Of a stretch of DNA of 64,000 bases, positions 1 to 10,506 are shown piece by piece. The DNA lies in NCBI GenBank assembly GCA_030039795.1, contig JASHUU010000088.1:1-64000 (forward strand), read 5' to 3'. The DNA comes from Nitrososphaerales archaeon (GTDB taxonomy: Archaea > Thermoproteota > Nitrososphaeria > Nitrososphaerales > Gagatemarchaeaceae). Every line of letters begins with the position of its first letter. Position 1 is the first letter of the stretch. The notes under the pieces were generated by a model. That model was not told the origin of the DNA. It saw only the letters and a program-made list of their open reading frames with translations, and made no database searches. The position numbers and the translations under genes are program-made.

Positions 1-186
1 GCCGTCGGATGTCTTCGACTCGCGGACGAGGCTCTTCGGAATCCTCTTCTCCAAGTCGTCGAACTGGCCCGAGACCACCCGTTCGACTTCTTTCATCATC
101 TCCTCTATGTCAGGAAAGCCCCAAGGGTCGAAGGGGTTGCTCCCCTCTCGCTTGGAGGGCCACTCGTCCTTGTCGTCTTCTTCCAA
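1..186 (-). CDS. N-terminal part of a protein running off the window start; possibly an Hsp20/alpha-crystallin-type small heat-shock protein
   Basis: Open minus-strand frame from a TTG at 186: (M)EEDDKDEWPSKREGSNPFDPWGFPDIEEMMKEVERVVSGQFDDLEKRIPKSLVRESKTSDG. Acidic N-terminus resembles archaeal Hsp20 N-termini; family call is weak because the core domain lies outside the window. Confidence 0.35.
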   Translation of the reverse strand, partial: MEEDDKDEWPSKREGSNPFDPWGFPDIEEMMKEVERVVSGQFDDLEKRIPKSLVRESKTSDG

Positions 187-298
187 CGTGATTTGGAGCC
201 GCCGCCTGAATTTATTCTTAGTGGACCACGTGGCCTTGGTGGCCCGTGCAAGGGTCGGGGCCGTCTCGACAGTCGGCTGGCGCTGACTCAGAGCGGCC

Positions 299-553
299 CT
301 ACTGGAAGGGACTCGCCAGACAGGCGATCCAGCAGAGAACCGCTATGGCTCCAAACAGCCAAGCCGCGGCTGCCGAATAGCGGGCTATGCTCGTCACCTG
401 CTCACAACCTACGGGATAGGTAGCGCTTCCCTTCGCACAGAACGTCCTTTCCATGGCACGGTAGATCCGCCAAAGCACGACTCCTGCAAAGGAGAACGCC
501 GTGAAGATGACGGCGCCACGGAGCGCCAAGCCCCATCCTTTGCGCCTTCGCAA
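299..553 (-). CDS. small two-TM hypothetical protein
   Basis: 84 aa ORF with two hydrophobic segments (AVIFTAFSFAGVVLW, AAAWLFGAIAVLCWIACLA). Confidence 0.35.
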   Translation of the reverse strand: MRRRKGWGLALRGAVIFTAFSFAGVVLWRIYRAMERTFCAKGSATYPVGCEQVTSIARYSAAAAWLFGAIAVLCWIACLASPFQ

Positions 554-780
554 CGCTCAGGTCGCGGAGCCGGGCCATTTTAGCGCATGGGGCGACTAAG
601 CTTTTGCGCCGACGAGTCAGGGCACTACTCGGCGTCTTTCCACTTCACCTGAGTCCCAAGAGTAGAGCCTGCCAGGGGACAGTCGGCAGATAGGGATAAG
701 CCGAGCCCGACGGAGAGGCAGAGCCGTAGAAGTTCCGGAAACCTTTTACGGATGAAAAACCGCGCGAGATTCGTACCGCG

Positions 781-1683
781 ATGGGGTCCTCGGTCTACGT
801 GAAGATGGCTGCTCTGTTCTTCTTGCTTACTGGCATGCTGCTCGTGATAGGGTACATCGCGGGCTGGTACTTCTTCGGCGACCCGATACCCCTCATGGGC
901 CTGTGCCTGGTGCTGGCCGCGGCGTTCAACTTCGTCTTCTACTACTACAGCGATTCGCTCGTCCTGAGGATGAGCAAGGCGAAGTTGATTCAGGAGAGCG
1001 ACAATCCTTCGCTCTTCAGGGTCGTCAGAAGCGTGGCCCAGAAGGCCAGCATTCCGATGCCCAGGGTGGGGATCGTCAACTCGCCCCAGCCGAACGCCTT
1101 CGCGACGGGGAGAGGGCCGAACAAGGCGGTAGTCTGCGCGACCTCCAGCATTCTTCAGGCTTTGACGCCCTCCGAACTCGAAGCGGTAATCGGCCATGAA
1201 ATCGGGCACGTGGTCCACAGGGACGTCCTGATCTCTAGCGTCGCCGCCACGATGGCGGGCGCGATATCTTTCATAGGAAACATAGCATTGTTCTCCATGT
1301 GGTTCGGCGGAGGGAGGAACAGGAACAGCGGGTCGGCCCTCCCCCTCCTGGCCGCAGTGATACTCGTCCCGTTGGGGGCGACATTCGTTCAGCTGGGGAT
1401 AGGCAGGAATGACGAATACAACGCGGACGAGTATGGCGCGAGGCTCACGAGGAACCCAGCGGGGCTCATATCCGCCCTCCAGAAGATCTCGGCCAGCGCG
1501 AAGGTCAGACAGGGAGGTCAGAACCGCTCAAGCGCCCCCTCGCCGGCGACGTCCTCGCTATGGATAGTCAACCCGTTCAAGGGAAGCTCGATGATGGAAC
1601 TCTTCTCCACGCATCCCTCTCTCTCTCACAGGGTGGAGCGGCTCAAGAAGGTCGCCCGCGAAATGAACGTGTACGTGCCCTAG
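781..1683 (+). CDS. htpX: M48-family zinc metalloprotease HtpX
   Basis: 300 aa, TM segments, HEXXH motif in VIGHEIGHVVHRD, and the NxADxxxAR-type downstream motif (DEYNADEYGARL). Confidence 0.93.
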   Translation: MGSSVYVKMAALFFLLTGMLLVIGYIAGWYFFGDPIPLMGLCLVLAAAFNFVFYYYSDSLVLRMSKAKLIQESDNPSLFRVVRSVAQKASIPMPRVGIVNSPQPNAFATGRGPNKAVVCATSSILQALTPSELEAVIGHEIGHVVHRDVLISSVAATMAGAISFIGNIALFSMWFGGGRNRNSGSALPLLAAVILVPLGATFVQLGIGRNDEYNADEYGARLTRNPAGLISALQKISASAKVRQGGQNRSSAPSPATSSLWIVNPFKGSSMMELFSTHPSLSHRVERLKKVAREMNVYVP

Positions 1684-2162
1684 GCCGCGAGCAGCTTCAG
1701 GAAGGCGAAGATCAGGCCCACCTCGAGGACCTCGTCGGTCCCGGGTTGCTTCTTGGCAGGTTCCTCGGCCTTGGGCGGAGCTGACGCCTGCTGGGGCAGG
1801 GTCGGAAACATCGGGGCGGGGAAGAGCGCAGAACCCGAGGAGAAAGGTTGCATCCCATACTGGGCGACGGAGGCCGAAGGGACACCAGGAAAGGCGTAGG
1901 ACTGTCCGGAGGTCTCCGGCGTCGCAGCCGCGGGTTGCATGGCAGCTTGAGGGCGCGGGACAGAGGCCGCACGTGATTGTTGGCTGACCCGGGGGGCAGG
2001 CCGCTGGGCGGAGCCAGTGGGCAGGTCCGGGGTCTTCTTCTTCGGGGTCGTAAGAAGCGCCGGGACGAGGAACAGGGCTCCAATCAGTGAGAGAGCGTAG
2101 TAACCCGCGATGTACCCCACGACGATGACCAGGATCGAGAAGACAAGCAGGCCGCGATTCAA
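1680..2162 (-). CDS. membrane-anchored hypothetical protein, proline/alanine/glutamine-rich
   Basis: 160 aa: N-terminal TM hairpin, then low-complexity tail; convergent with htpX and overlapping its end by 4 bp. Confidence 0.5.
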   Translation of the reverse strand: MNRGLLVFSILVIVVGYIAGYYALSLIGALFLVPALLTTPKKKTPDLPTGSAQRPAPRVSQQSRAASVPRPQAAMQPAAATPETSGQSYAFPGVPSASVAQYGMQPFSSGSALFPAPMFPTLPQQASAPPKAEEPAKKQPGTDEVLEVGLIFAFLKLLAA

Positions 2163-2249
2163 TTTCTTCTCCGGTCTGAGAAGGAGACGAGTGCCGTATA
2201 AGCGTTGGACTGCGGGTCCCTGGCGCGTGCCGGCCCGTCACAGGTCCCT

Positions 2250-4661
2250 CTACGCCGGGCGCATGCCAGGAGGTCGAGAGGCACGCTCCGCGAGCCTTCG
2301 ACAGAGCACCCGGAGGGCGTCCTCCACCAGGAACCACCCGGCCGCGTAAGAGACCACGAACGCCGCAAGCCCTACCCCGACCTGGGCGACCCCCAGTCCC
2401 AGCACGACCATCGCGAAGCCTATCACCATGGTCGAGACGAGCGCGGCGAACAGAGCCTTGCTGGGCCGGACCTTCCAGAAGGCTTGGTCGGTCCTAGTGA
2501 CGAACATCGTGAGGTGACCTGACACTATGAGCTTGAGGAACACGAGCGCCAGGATGACCGGAGCCCCTAGGTGGAGAACATACAGGCCCAAGTAGACCAG
2601 AAGGAGTGTCTCCCCCGCTCCGAGGCCCCCGAGGACCGCGGATATGGCGCCGATGCCCTTCATGTTCCACTTCTCAGGCCTTTGGCTGTAGAGGACGTTG
2701 TCGGTCGAGACTGCGATGATCGGCAGGTCGTTGAGGAGCGCGAGAACGATCAGCAGGAAGGCGGAGATCGGATAGAAGTGAAAGAGCAGTATCGTGGCCG
2801 TCACGAATATCAGTATCCGGAGGGTCTCTACCACCCTGTAGAGCACGTAGCTCTGCATCCTCTGGAATATCTTCCGGCCCTCCTGCATGGCGCTGATTAT
2901 CGTCGAGAGGCCGGGCGCGGTGAACACGATGTCGGCGGCTGACCGGGCTGCGTCGGTCGCGCCTTCGACCGCGATCCCGGCCTGGGCCTCCTTCAGGGCT
3001 GGGGCGTCGTTGACTCCGTCCCCGGTCATCCCCACGGTGTGGCCCCTTGACTGCAGCGCCTTCACGATCGAGTACTTGTGCTCCGGATAGACGCGCGCGA
3101 AGATGTCCGCACGTTCTATCGCCTCCCAGTCCTTTGACCTGATGGCCTCCTCGAGCTGCTGCGCGGGAAGGACGTTGGTCCCGAGCCCGAGCTCGCGTCC
3201 TATCTCCCCGGCTATGGCTTCGTTGTCCCCGGTGACCATCTTCACTGCCACTCCCATCTTCTCGGCCGCAGAAATCGTCGACTTGGAGTCTGGGCGAAGG
3301 GGGTCGTAGAGCGGGATCAGGCCGTCGGGCCTCCAGCCCCCGCCTGTGTCGCTGGCGACCGCGATCACCCTGTAGCCTTTGGCAGCCAGGCGCCCCACCT
3401 CTTCCTCCAGCCGAGTCGAGCCGCCGCAGAGCGACAGGACGGTGTCGGGCTCGCCTTTCATCACCTTGAAGGAGACCCCGCCGTGCTGAACGCTCGCCTC
3501 CGTCCTCTTCCTCACAGGGTCGAAGGGCACGAAGTCCGACCGCACGTAGCCGGCGTCCGCCTTCTCCCCCAGCTCGGCGCATACCGCCTGGTCGATGGGG
3601 TCCATGTCGTCGCGCCTGGAGGCGAGTGCCGCGTTGAGCAGCACGTCTTGTGGGGCGACGCCTTCCGCGCAGACAACCTCGCCCGCCGTGAGCTTGTTCT
3701 CCGTGAGGGTCCCGGTCTTGTCGCTGCAGAGCACGTCCATGCTCGCCAGCTCCTCTATCGACGCCAGTCGGGTCACTACGGCCTTCTTGTCTGCGAGCGA
3801 CAGCGCGCCCAGCGCCATCGTCACGGTGAGTACGACAGGGAGCGCGACGGGGATGGAGGCGACGAGAAGGATGAGAAAGAAGAGGACGTCATCCAGCACC
3901 GGGAGCCCGAGGACCAGGCCATAGTAGAAGACGACCAGCCCTAGGACGGCCGCCAGCCCCACGAGGAGGTAGACTATCTTGGATACCAGCCTAGACAGAC
4001 CTGTGACATTGGAGGCTGAGGCCACGAGGTGAGCGGTCCGTCCGAAGTACGTGCCTGCCCCGGTGTTGACCACTAGGCAGCTCGTCTCGCCCTTCTTTAC
4101 CATGGAGCCGGAGTAGACCACGTCCCCCTGGCCCTTGTCGGCGGGAAGCGACTCGCCTGTGAGGGCCGACTGGTCGACAGAGAGGAAGTCCATTCCGATG
4201 ACCTTCGCGTCGGCCGGGACGATGTCGCCCATCCTCAGGCGGACGACGTCCCCGGCCACAAGCTCTCTCGCGTCTATGGCCCCCCAGGCCCCGTCTCTCA
4301 GGACCTTCGCCCTCGGCGCCAGCTTCTTCATCAGCTCCCGTACCGCATTGCCGGCGCTCCTCTCCTGCCAGTAGCCTACGACCACGTTGGTGAAGAGGAG
4401 CGCGACGATCAGCGCGAAGTCGTCCCAGTGTCCTATGGCCGCCGAGACAACGGCCGCGGCCTCTATCGCGAACGGCATGGGCCCGTAGAAGTACGAGAGC
4501 ACCCTGCGGACCCCGCTCGCCTCCTTCTCCTGTATCTCGTTGTAGCCGGATGCGCCGACCCTCTTCTTCGCCTCGGCGGTGGAGAGGCCGGCCTCAGAGC
4601 TCCCGGTCTCTTTCATCGCGTCCTCTACGCTCAGTTCCTTGTAGTCGTCGGTGTCCCTCAA
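2250..4661 (-). CDS. plasma-membrane-type (P3A) proton-efflux P-type ATPase
   Basis: 803 aa with phosphorylation motif CSDKTGTLTENKL, TGES, MVTGDNEAIA, GMTGDGVNDAPALKEAQAGIAV. Confidence 0.93.
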   Translation of the reverse strand: MRDTDDYKELSVEDAMKETGSSEAGLSTAEAKKRVGASGYNEIQEKEASGVRRVLSYFYGPMPFAIEAAAVVSAAIGHWDDFALIVALLFTNVVVGYWQERSAGNAVRELMKKLAPRAKVLRDGAWGAIDARELVAGDVVRLRMGDIVPADAKVIGMDFLSVDQSALTGESLPADKGQGDVVYSGSMVKKGETSCLVVNTGAGTYFGRTAHLVASASNVTGLSRLVSKIVYLLVGLAAVLGLVVFYYGLVLGLPVLDDVLFFLILLVASIPVALPVVLTVTMALGALSLADKKAVVTRLASIEELASMDVLCSDKTGTLTENKLTAGEVVCAEGVAPQDVLLNAALASRRDDMDPIDQAVCAELGEKADAGYVRSDFVPFDPVRKRTEASVQHGGVSFKVMKGEPDTVLSLCGGSTRLEEEVGRLAAKGYRVIAVASDTGGGWRPDGLIPLYDPLRPDSKSTISAAEKMGVAVKMVTGDNEAIAGEIGRELGLGTNVLPAQQLEEAIRSKDWEAIERADIFARVYPEHKYSIVKALQSRGHTVGMTGDGVNDAPALKEAQAGIAVEGATDAARSAADIVFTAPGLSTIISAMQEGRKIFQRMQSYVLYRVVETLRILIFVTATILLFHFYPISAFLLIVLALLNDLPIIAVSTDNVLYSQRPEKWNMKGIGAISAVLGGLGAGETLLLVYLGLYVLHLGAPVILALVFLKLIVSGHLTMFVTRTDQAFWKVRPSKALFAALVSTMVIGFAMVVLGLGVAQVGVGLAAFVVSYAAGWFLVEDALRVLCRRLAERASRPPGMRPA

Positions 4662-4678
4662 GCGCCGAGACCTCCGCG

Positions 4679-5755
4679 CTACGTGGCCTGTGCCTCTTCC
4701 TCGAGCTCGTGGAGCCCCGCAGGATCCCCGAACACCAGCAGGGTGTCGTCCTCCATTATCCTGAGGCCTTGGTCGAAGACGTTCTGGATCAGCTCGCCGC
4801 CCCTTACTATGCCGATCACATGCGCGAACTCGGCGAGGTCCTGAAGCCTCTTGCCGATGAGCTTTGAAGACTTGAAGACCGAGAACTGCGCGATCTCCTT
4901 CGTCCCCACCCGCTCGGAGAACACCAGGCCCACGAGGTCCTTGGTCGTCGCCGAGAGCGCCAGGAGGTGCCCGACCGATATCGACGACGGGACCGCGACG
5001 TCGGCGCCGGCGTTCTTGACCGTCTCCATCAACTGCTCGTCGTGGACGACCGTGATAATCCGGAGGTCAGGCCTGAGCCTCCTCGCGCTGAGGACGATCA
5101 TCATGTTGTCGGAGTCCTTCTCGTGGGCCGCGATGAGGGTCGAAGCGGTTTCGACCTGGGCCTCCCTCAGGGCCACGAGTGGCCTGTTCTCGTGCTCCAG
5201 GACCGCCAGCGCCCTCTTCTTCGTCAGGGACTCGTAGATCGCAGGGTCGTGGGTGACGACGACGTAGTCGAAGCCGAGCTCGTCCAGCTTGTCCGCCACG
5301 TACCTGCCCAGGTGCGCGTACCCGAACACTATGACGTGGTTCTTCATCCTCTTGATCATGCTCCTTTCTGCCTCTCCTCTGGCCAGGTCTCCGTTCACCA
5401 CCGTGTTGACCGTGCTCTGGAGGAGCGACGCGGCAGCACCCACGGAGACCACAATCATAACCATTAGCAGCAGCGCCTCGTTCCTGTTCAGGGTCAGGAA
5501 GTTCCCTCCGTTGGGGACGTACAGCCCTATCGTGGTGATCGTGGATACGGAGGCCAGGAGGGAGCTTACCAGCGGCAGGCCGCTGTAGTAGGAGAAGACC
5601 GCCGCCCCCCACGCGAACATGACTCCGAGGACCAGGATCTGCCTGTAGACGGCCCTGACGAAGACCCAGGGCGCATAGAACGTCTGAAAGAAAAGGAAGC
5701 TCACGCTTCTGGACTGGCGTTTCGGCCGCTGCCTTCCCAATCGGCTAGAGCTCAA
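4679..5755 (-). CDS. ion-channel pore plus TrkA-N (RCK) domain protein
   Basis: 358 aa: TM-pore-TM region with STITTIGLYVPNGG, then Rossmann-like HVIVFGYAHLGRYVADKLDELGFDYVVV and a TrkA-C-like end. Confidence 0.85.
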   Translation of the reverse strand: MSSSRLGRQRPKRQSRSVSFLFFQTFYAPWVFVRAVYRQILVLGVMFAWGAAVFSYYSGLPLVSSLLASVSTITTIGLYVPNGGNFLTLNRNEALLLMVMIVVSVGAAASLLQSTVNTVVNGDLARGEAERSMIKRMKNHVIVFGYAHLGRYVADKLDELGFDYVVVTHDPAIYESLTKKRALAVLEHENRPLVALREAQVETASTLIAAHEKDSDNMMIVLSARRLRPDLRIITVVHDEQLMETVKNAGADVAVPSSISVGHLLALSATTKDLVGLVFSERVGTKEIAQFSVFKSSKLIGKRLQDLAEFAHVIGIVRGGELIQNVFDQGLRIMEDDTLLVFGDPAGLHELEEEAQAT

Positions 5756-5897
5756 ATGATTCGGTCTTGCGGCGGGCGCCTCCGGCGTGGTTTTACGCCT
5801 TTGGAGCGCAGCGAGCCCCGCGCGCCTTTCAGGGCATCTGTCAGGTGCCGAGGGCGGGTGCCTCGCCCGGCGTGATGGCCGAGGGCCTTTTCAAAAG

Positions 5898-6018
5898 TGG
5901 GCCGGGGCGGAGTTGAACCGCCGACCTTGGCGCACGGCTGTTTCGCCGTATCCTGCTAGCTAGTGTCAGAGCCTGACGGGCGTGACCTGACGTCCTAACC
6001 ATGCTAGACGACCGGCCC
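5898..6018 (-). tRNA. tRNA-Val(GAC) with three introns
   Basis: Acceptor GGGCCGG/CCGGCCC-A73. Proposed introns on the minus strand: 5988-5973 AGGTCACGCCCGTCAG (28/29), 5964-5950 ACTAGCTAGCAGGAT (36/37), 5941-5927 ACAGCCGTGCGCCAA (variable loop, about 44/45). Each shows a 4-bp central helix with 3-nt bulges (GACG:CGTC, TCTG:CAGG, GGCG:CGCC). Mature: GGGCCGGTCGTCTAGCATGGTTAGGACGTCGCTCTGACACGGCGAAGGTCGGCGGTTCAACTCCGCCCCGGCCCA. Confidence 0.85.
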
Positions 6019-6083
6019 GTTGCAGGGCGGCGCCTGCGCCCGCCTTTTATGCTTAAGCGGGCCCGAGCGCGGTCAGGCCGGCC

Positions 6084-7415
6084 ATGGCGCCGTCGGAGTC
6101 GACGATTCGCGGTGTTAAAATATCCACGCCCCGACGAAGCAGGGAGACGTTGGCCAAGAGCTCCGAACTACCGGGCTTCTACAAGATGCCGATGCAGGAG
6201 AGGCTCAAGGCGCTGAAAGAGTACGCAGGCCTTACCGACGAGGAGATGGGCGCGATCTCGAACACGGGCGGACTGCCCAGAGACGTCGCCGACAGGATGA
6301 TCGAGAACGTCGTCGGAGGGATCACGATTCCTCTCGGAGTGGCTACGAACTTCAAGATCAACGGGAGGGACTACCTCGTGCCGATGGCCCTGGAGGAGCC
6401 TTCGGTGGTCGCGGCCGCGAGCAATGCGGCCAAGATGGCCAGGGTAAAGGGCGGTTTCGAAGTCACCAACACAGGGCCCGTCATGATCGGCCAGGTACAG
6501 GTGGCCAAGGTGCGCGAGCCCGAGGCTGCCAGGAAGAGAGTCCTCGCCAGGAAGGAAGAGATACTGAAGAGAGCCAACGACCAGGACCCGATGCTAGTGT
6601 CTCTGGGCGGAGGGGCGAAGGACCTGAACGTCAAGGTCCTCTCGACGCTCAAGGGGCCCATGGTGGTGGCCGAGCTGATCGTCAACACGGGGGACGCGAT
6701 GGGCGCGAACGCGGTCAACACAATGGCGGAGGCGGTGGCGCCGCTCATCGAGGAGCTCAGTGAAGGGAAGGTGTACCTACGGATCATCTCCAACCTCGCC
6801 GACAGGAGGCTCGTGAGAGCCTCGGCCACGTTCCAGAAGGAGGCCATAGGCGGGGAAGAGGTCGTGGACGGCATAGTGTACGCGTACGCCTTCGCCGACG
6901 CGGACCCATACAGGTGCGCCACCCACAACAAGGGAGTGATGAACGGGGTGGTGGCTGTGGCCATAGCCTGCGGCCAGGACATACGGGCCCTCGAGGCGGG
7001 CGCTCACAGCTACGCGTCGAAGGGCGGCAGGTACAAGCCGCTGACGACGTGGGAGAAGAACCGCGACGGGGACCTCGTGGGGAGGCTCGAGATGCCCATG
7101 GCGGTGGGCCTCGTCGGAGGCGCCGCCAAGACCCATCCGTCGGCTAGGGCGGCCATCAAGATCCTGGGCGTGAAGACGGCCACCGAGCTCGCCGAGGTGA
7201 TGGGGGCGGTCGGCCTTGCGCAGAACTTCGCCGCTCTCAGGGCCCTGGCCAGCGAGGGGATACAGAGCGGTCACATGAAACTCCACTCCAGAAACGTCGC
7301 CGTATCCGCCGGCGCCACCGGAGAGATGATAGACCTTGTCGCAGCGAGGATGATAGCGGAGAGGAAGATCAGGTTCGACAGGGCGAAGGAACTGGTCGCC
7401 GAGCTCTCCAAGTAG
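6084..7415 (+). CDS. hydroxymethylglutaryl-CoA reductase, class II (bacterial-like) type
   Basis: 443 aa: SELPGFYKMPMQERLKAL, GLPRDVADRMIENVVGG, DYLVPMALEEPSVVAAASNAAKMA, DIRALEAGAHSYASKGGRYKPLT are class II HMGR features. Confidence 0.92.
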   Translation: MAPSESTIRGVKISTPRRSRETLAKSSELPGFYKMPMQERLKALKEYAGLTDEEMGAISNTGGLPRDVADRMIENVVGGITIPLGVATNFKINGRDYLVPMALEEPSVVAAASNAAKMARVKGGFEVTNTGPVMIGQVQVAKVREPEAARKRVLARKEEILKRANDQDPMLVSLGGGAKDLNVKVLSTLKGPMVVAELIVNTGDAMGANAVNTMAEAVAPLIEELSEGKVYLRIISNLADRRLVRASATFQKEAIGGEEVVDGIVYAYAFADADPYRCATHNKGVMNGVVAVAIACGQDIRALEAGAHSYASKGGRYKPLTTWEKNRDGDLVGRLEMPMAVGLVGGAAKTHPSARAAIKILGVKTATELAEVMGAVGLAQNFAALRALASEGIQSGHMKLHSRNVAVSAGATGEMIDLVAARMIAERKIRFDRAKELVAELSK

Positions 7416-7473
7416 TGGAGACACAGGGTCGACCCCCAAGTTCTAAAAGGGCAGGACGAGCCCGCCTCTCAGT

Positions 7474-8241
7474 TTGACAGTGCCGGCTGCCCATGAGGAC
7501 ACGCTGGTGCCCAGGAACAGGTACGTGCTGGTGATAGCGACTGCCACCTTCGCCCTGGGCGTGCTCGAGCTGACTGGAGTCCTTCGCCTTCCTTACGCGG
7601 CCTGGCTCTCCTCGCTGTCAGGTTCGGTGATCTCCAGCGCCAGCATAGTGTCCCTGATGTCTACCGCGGGCTACGCCGGCCTCTTCGCGCTGATGGCGCT
7701 CGAGAGCGCCTCCTTGCCAATCCCGAGCGAGTTCGTTCTCCCGCTCGCGGGGTACCTCGTCTCGATTCACGCCATGAACCTCTGGGTGGCGGTAGCGGTG
7801 AGCACGGCCGCGGGCATAGTAGGAGCCCTGGCCGACTACTGGCTGGCGTTGCGCCTCGGAAGGCCGTTCGTAGTCAAGCTGCTGAAGGTCTCCGGGCTCC
7901 ACAGGGAGTCGCTTGACCGGGCCGAGCGGTGGTTCGACAGGTCGGGCGAGTGGACGGTGTTCGCCGCAAGGTTCGTCCCCGGCCTGAGGAGCATCATCTC
8001 GGTCCCTGCGGGCCTATTCAGGATGGGGATCGGGTCGTTCCTCGTCATGACGGCCGCGGGGTGCCTGGCGTGGTCTGCCGTGCTGATCTACGCGGGCGAC
8101 CTTGCGGGGAGCGCCGGCGCCTTCCAGTCTTCGTCTGCCCTCGCAGGCATCCTGTCGGGGCTCGTCGCCGCCATCTCCGCGGCATACATCGCCTACTACT
8201 TCCTCGGTGGCAGAGCCGGAGCTCCGGCTACTCCCGCATAG
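7474..8241 (+). CDS. DedA-family membrane protein
   Basis: 255 aa polytopic protein: [19 protein letters not shown], and [22 protein letters not shown]. Confidence 0.9.
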   Translation: MTVPAAHEDTLVPRNRYVLVIATATFALGVLELTGVLRLPYAAWLSSLSGSVISSASIVSLMSTAGYAGLFALMALESASLPIPSEFVLPLAGYLVSIHAMNLWVAVAVSTAAGIVGALADYWLALRLGRPFVVKLLKVSGLHRESLDRAERWFDRSGEWTVFAARFVPGLRSIISVPAGLFRMGIGSFLVMTAAGCLAWSAVLIYAGDLAGSAGAFQSSSALAGILSGLVAAISAAYIAYYFLGGRAGAPATPA

Positions 8242-9880
8242 GAATTCTGACGCCCTTCTCCTTGGCCGTCTTGATCGCTTCCTCATAGCCAGCGTCGGCG
8301 TGCCTCGCCACCCCCAGGCCCGGGTCGTTGGTCAGGGCTGTCTGCAGGCGGGCGTCCGCCTCTGGAGACCCGTCGGCAAGCACGGCGAGTCCCGCGTGGA
8401 TCGAGTATCCTATCCCGACGCCTCCGCCGTGATGGACGGAGACCCATGAGGAGCCCGAGACGGCGTTCAGGAGCGCGTTGAGGACGGGCCAGTCGGCTAT
8501 GGCGTCCGATCCGTCCTTCATCCCTTCGGTCTCGCGGAAGGGAGAAGCCACCGACCCGGCGTCAAGGTGGTCCCGCCCGATCACTATCGGAGCCGAGATG
8601 GCGCCTTCGCGCACCATCCCGTTGATGAGCCTGCCGAACCTCGCCCTCTCCCCGTATCCGAGCCAGCAGACCCTGGCCGGCAGTCCTTGGAACTGCACCC
8701 TGTCGTGCGCCTTCTCGATCCAGCGGACGAGCGACCGGTTGGATGCGAACTCCTTCTTGACGACCTCGTCGGTGGCGTAGATGTCGTCCGGGTCGCCGGA
8801 GAGAGCGACCCACCGGAACGGGCCCCGGCCCTCGCAGAAGAGCGGCCTGATGTACTCCGGGACGAACCCGGGGATGTCGAAGGAGTTCTTCACGCCGGCG
8901 TCCGAGGCGACCTTCCTGATGTTGTTGCCGTACTCGAAGGCGACGGCTCCGCCCTTCTGGAACCCGAGGAGCGTCCTGACGTGCTTGGCTATCGAAGAGG
9001 TCGAGCGCTTGAGGTACTCGGCCTTGTCCGAAGCCCTGAGGTCGGCGGCTTCGGAGACGGTGAGCCCTTCGGGTATGTACCCGGAGAGTGGGTCGTGGGC
9101 GGCTGTCTGGTCGGTCACCACGTCCGGTCTGTAACCGCTCCGGAGGAGATCGGGGAGGACATCCGCGGCGTTGCCCTCGAGCGCCACCGAGAGGGGCCTT
9201 CCCTCCTTGGCGGCGCCTCCGACGAGGTCGAGCGCCTCCCTCGTGCTCTGCACTGCCACGTCGCAGTACTTCTTGTCCATGCGCCTCTGGATGGCCCTCC
9301 GGTCGGCTTCGACCACCAAGGCGACGCCGTCGTTCATGGTGACGGCGAGTGGCTGCGCCCCGCCCATCTCTCCGAGCCCGGCCGTGAGGACGGTCCTGCC
9401 CTTCAGCGAGCCGCCGAAGTGCTTTGCCGCGACCGCCGCGAGCGTCTCGTATGTGCCCTGGAGGATCCCCTGCGTCCCGATGTACATCCAGCTTCCGGCG
9501 GTCATCTGCCCGAACATCGTAAGCCCTCTGTCCTCCAGCTCCCGGAAGTAGGCCCAGTCGGCCCACTTGGGGACCAGCATGGCGTTGGAGATGAGCACCC
9601 TGGGCGCGGCGGGGGAAGTCCTGAAGATTCCGACAGGCTTGCCCGACTGTACAAGCAGCGTCTCGTCATTCTGCAGCCCCCTCAGCGACTTCACAATCAC
9701 ATCGAAGGCGTCCCAGCTTCTCGCCGCCCTGCCCGTCCCCCCGTAGACGATGAGATGGTCCGGGTCCTTGGCGACCTCCGGGTCAAGGTTGTTCATGAGC
9801 ATCCGAAGTGCGGCCTCCTGGTGCCAGCCCTTGCAGGAGATTGCGCTCCCTCTAGGAGCCCTCACGGCATGCTTTTGCAC
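8228..9880 (-). CDS. hutU: urocanate hydratase
   Basis: [71 protein letters not shown]. The ORF track extends to 9973, but homology-like sequence starts near a GTG at 9880. Confidence 0.95.
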   Translation of the reverse strand: MQKHAVRAPRGSAISCKGWHQEAALRMLMNNLDPEVAKDPDHLIVYGGTGRAARSWDAFDVIVKSLRGLQNDETLLVQSGKPVGIFRTSPAAPRVLISNAMLVPKWADWAYFRELEDRGLTMFGQMTAGSWMYIGTQGILQGTYETLAAVAAKHFGGSLKGRTVLTAGLGEMGGAQPLAVTMNDGVALVVEADRRAIQRRMDKKYCDVAVQSTREALDLVGGAAKEGRPLSVALEGNAADVLPDLLRSGYRPDVVTDQTAAHDPLSGYIPEGLTVSEAADLRASDKAEYLKRSTSSIAKHVRTLLGFQKGGAVAFEYGNNIRKVASDAGVKNSFDIPGFVPEYIRPLFCEGRGPFRWVALSGDPDDIYATDEVVKKEFASNRSLVRWIEKAHDRVQFQGLPARVCWLGYGERARFGRLINGMVREGAISAPIVIGRDHLDAGSVASPFRETEGMKDGSDAIADWPVLNALLNAVSGSSWVSVHHGGGVGIGYSIHAGLAVLADGSPEADARLQTALTNDPGLGVARHADAGYEEAIKTAKEKGVRIPMRE

Positions 9881-10036
9881 GGGGCGTTCTTGGTCAAGAG
9901 ATGATTTAAGACTTCGAGCCGCGTGAGTGGCGCGATAGCGTAGTGGCCCTCTTGGCCTCGGCTTTCGGGCCATTTAGAACCTAGCCGCCAGACCCTCTGA
10001 ATAGTGATATAACGGCGACGCGCGTACTTCGTAAGC

Positions 10037-10258
10037 ATGAAGACGCGAAACGTGTTGAACCTCGTGGCGATTGGTGCCATTCTGTTCGCATTCTTTGTCC
10101 CGGTCGTCAATGTCACCCTGTCACCTAAGAACTGCATCTTCTGCCCTGTCGTTGTCACCACCTACATCTCCCTGACGGACGCCACTGTGGGAATCGGAGG
10201 GGTGTATCAGGGAGGCTCCTACTCCATTGCCTTTTACTCTGTTTCCTGGCAGCTGTGA
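10037..10258 (+). CDS. small hypothetical protein with N-terminal signal/TM segment
   Basis: 73 aa ORF MKTRNVLNLVAIGAILFAFFVPVVNVTLSPKNCIFCPVVV... in an otherwise empty intergenic stretch. Confidence 0.35.
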   Translation: MKTRNVLNLVAIGAILFAFFVPVVNVTLSPKNCIFCPVVVTTYISLTDATVGIGGVYQGGSYSIAFYSVSWQL

Positions 10259-10506
10259 CTCCGACCCGGATTCGGGCTAAGCCCAGGACTCCAAGCACAT
10301 CCTCTCTTCCAGCTTCTCCGAGACGTCAGACCACGCTGTTGTCCCAAGACCAAGTCGAATGCTCCTAGCAGGGCTCCGTCCTTCGATGGTTGGGGCTCCT
10401 CACCAAGCGTCATGCGCCGGTCAGACAAAGGGTTTCGCACTGAGCGTGGGTCTCTGAGCTGTTCTCGGCCGCATGGGCCGGTCTAACATGGACAACCTTA
10501 TCACAG

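Noticed and set aside
8567-9904. 445-aa plus-strand ORF opposite hutU
   Set aside because: High-GC antisense ORF overlapping a strongly supported hutU; composition rich in R/G/P/D typical of shadow frames.
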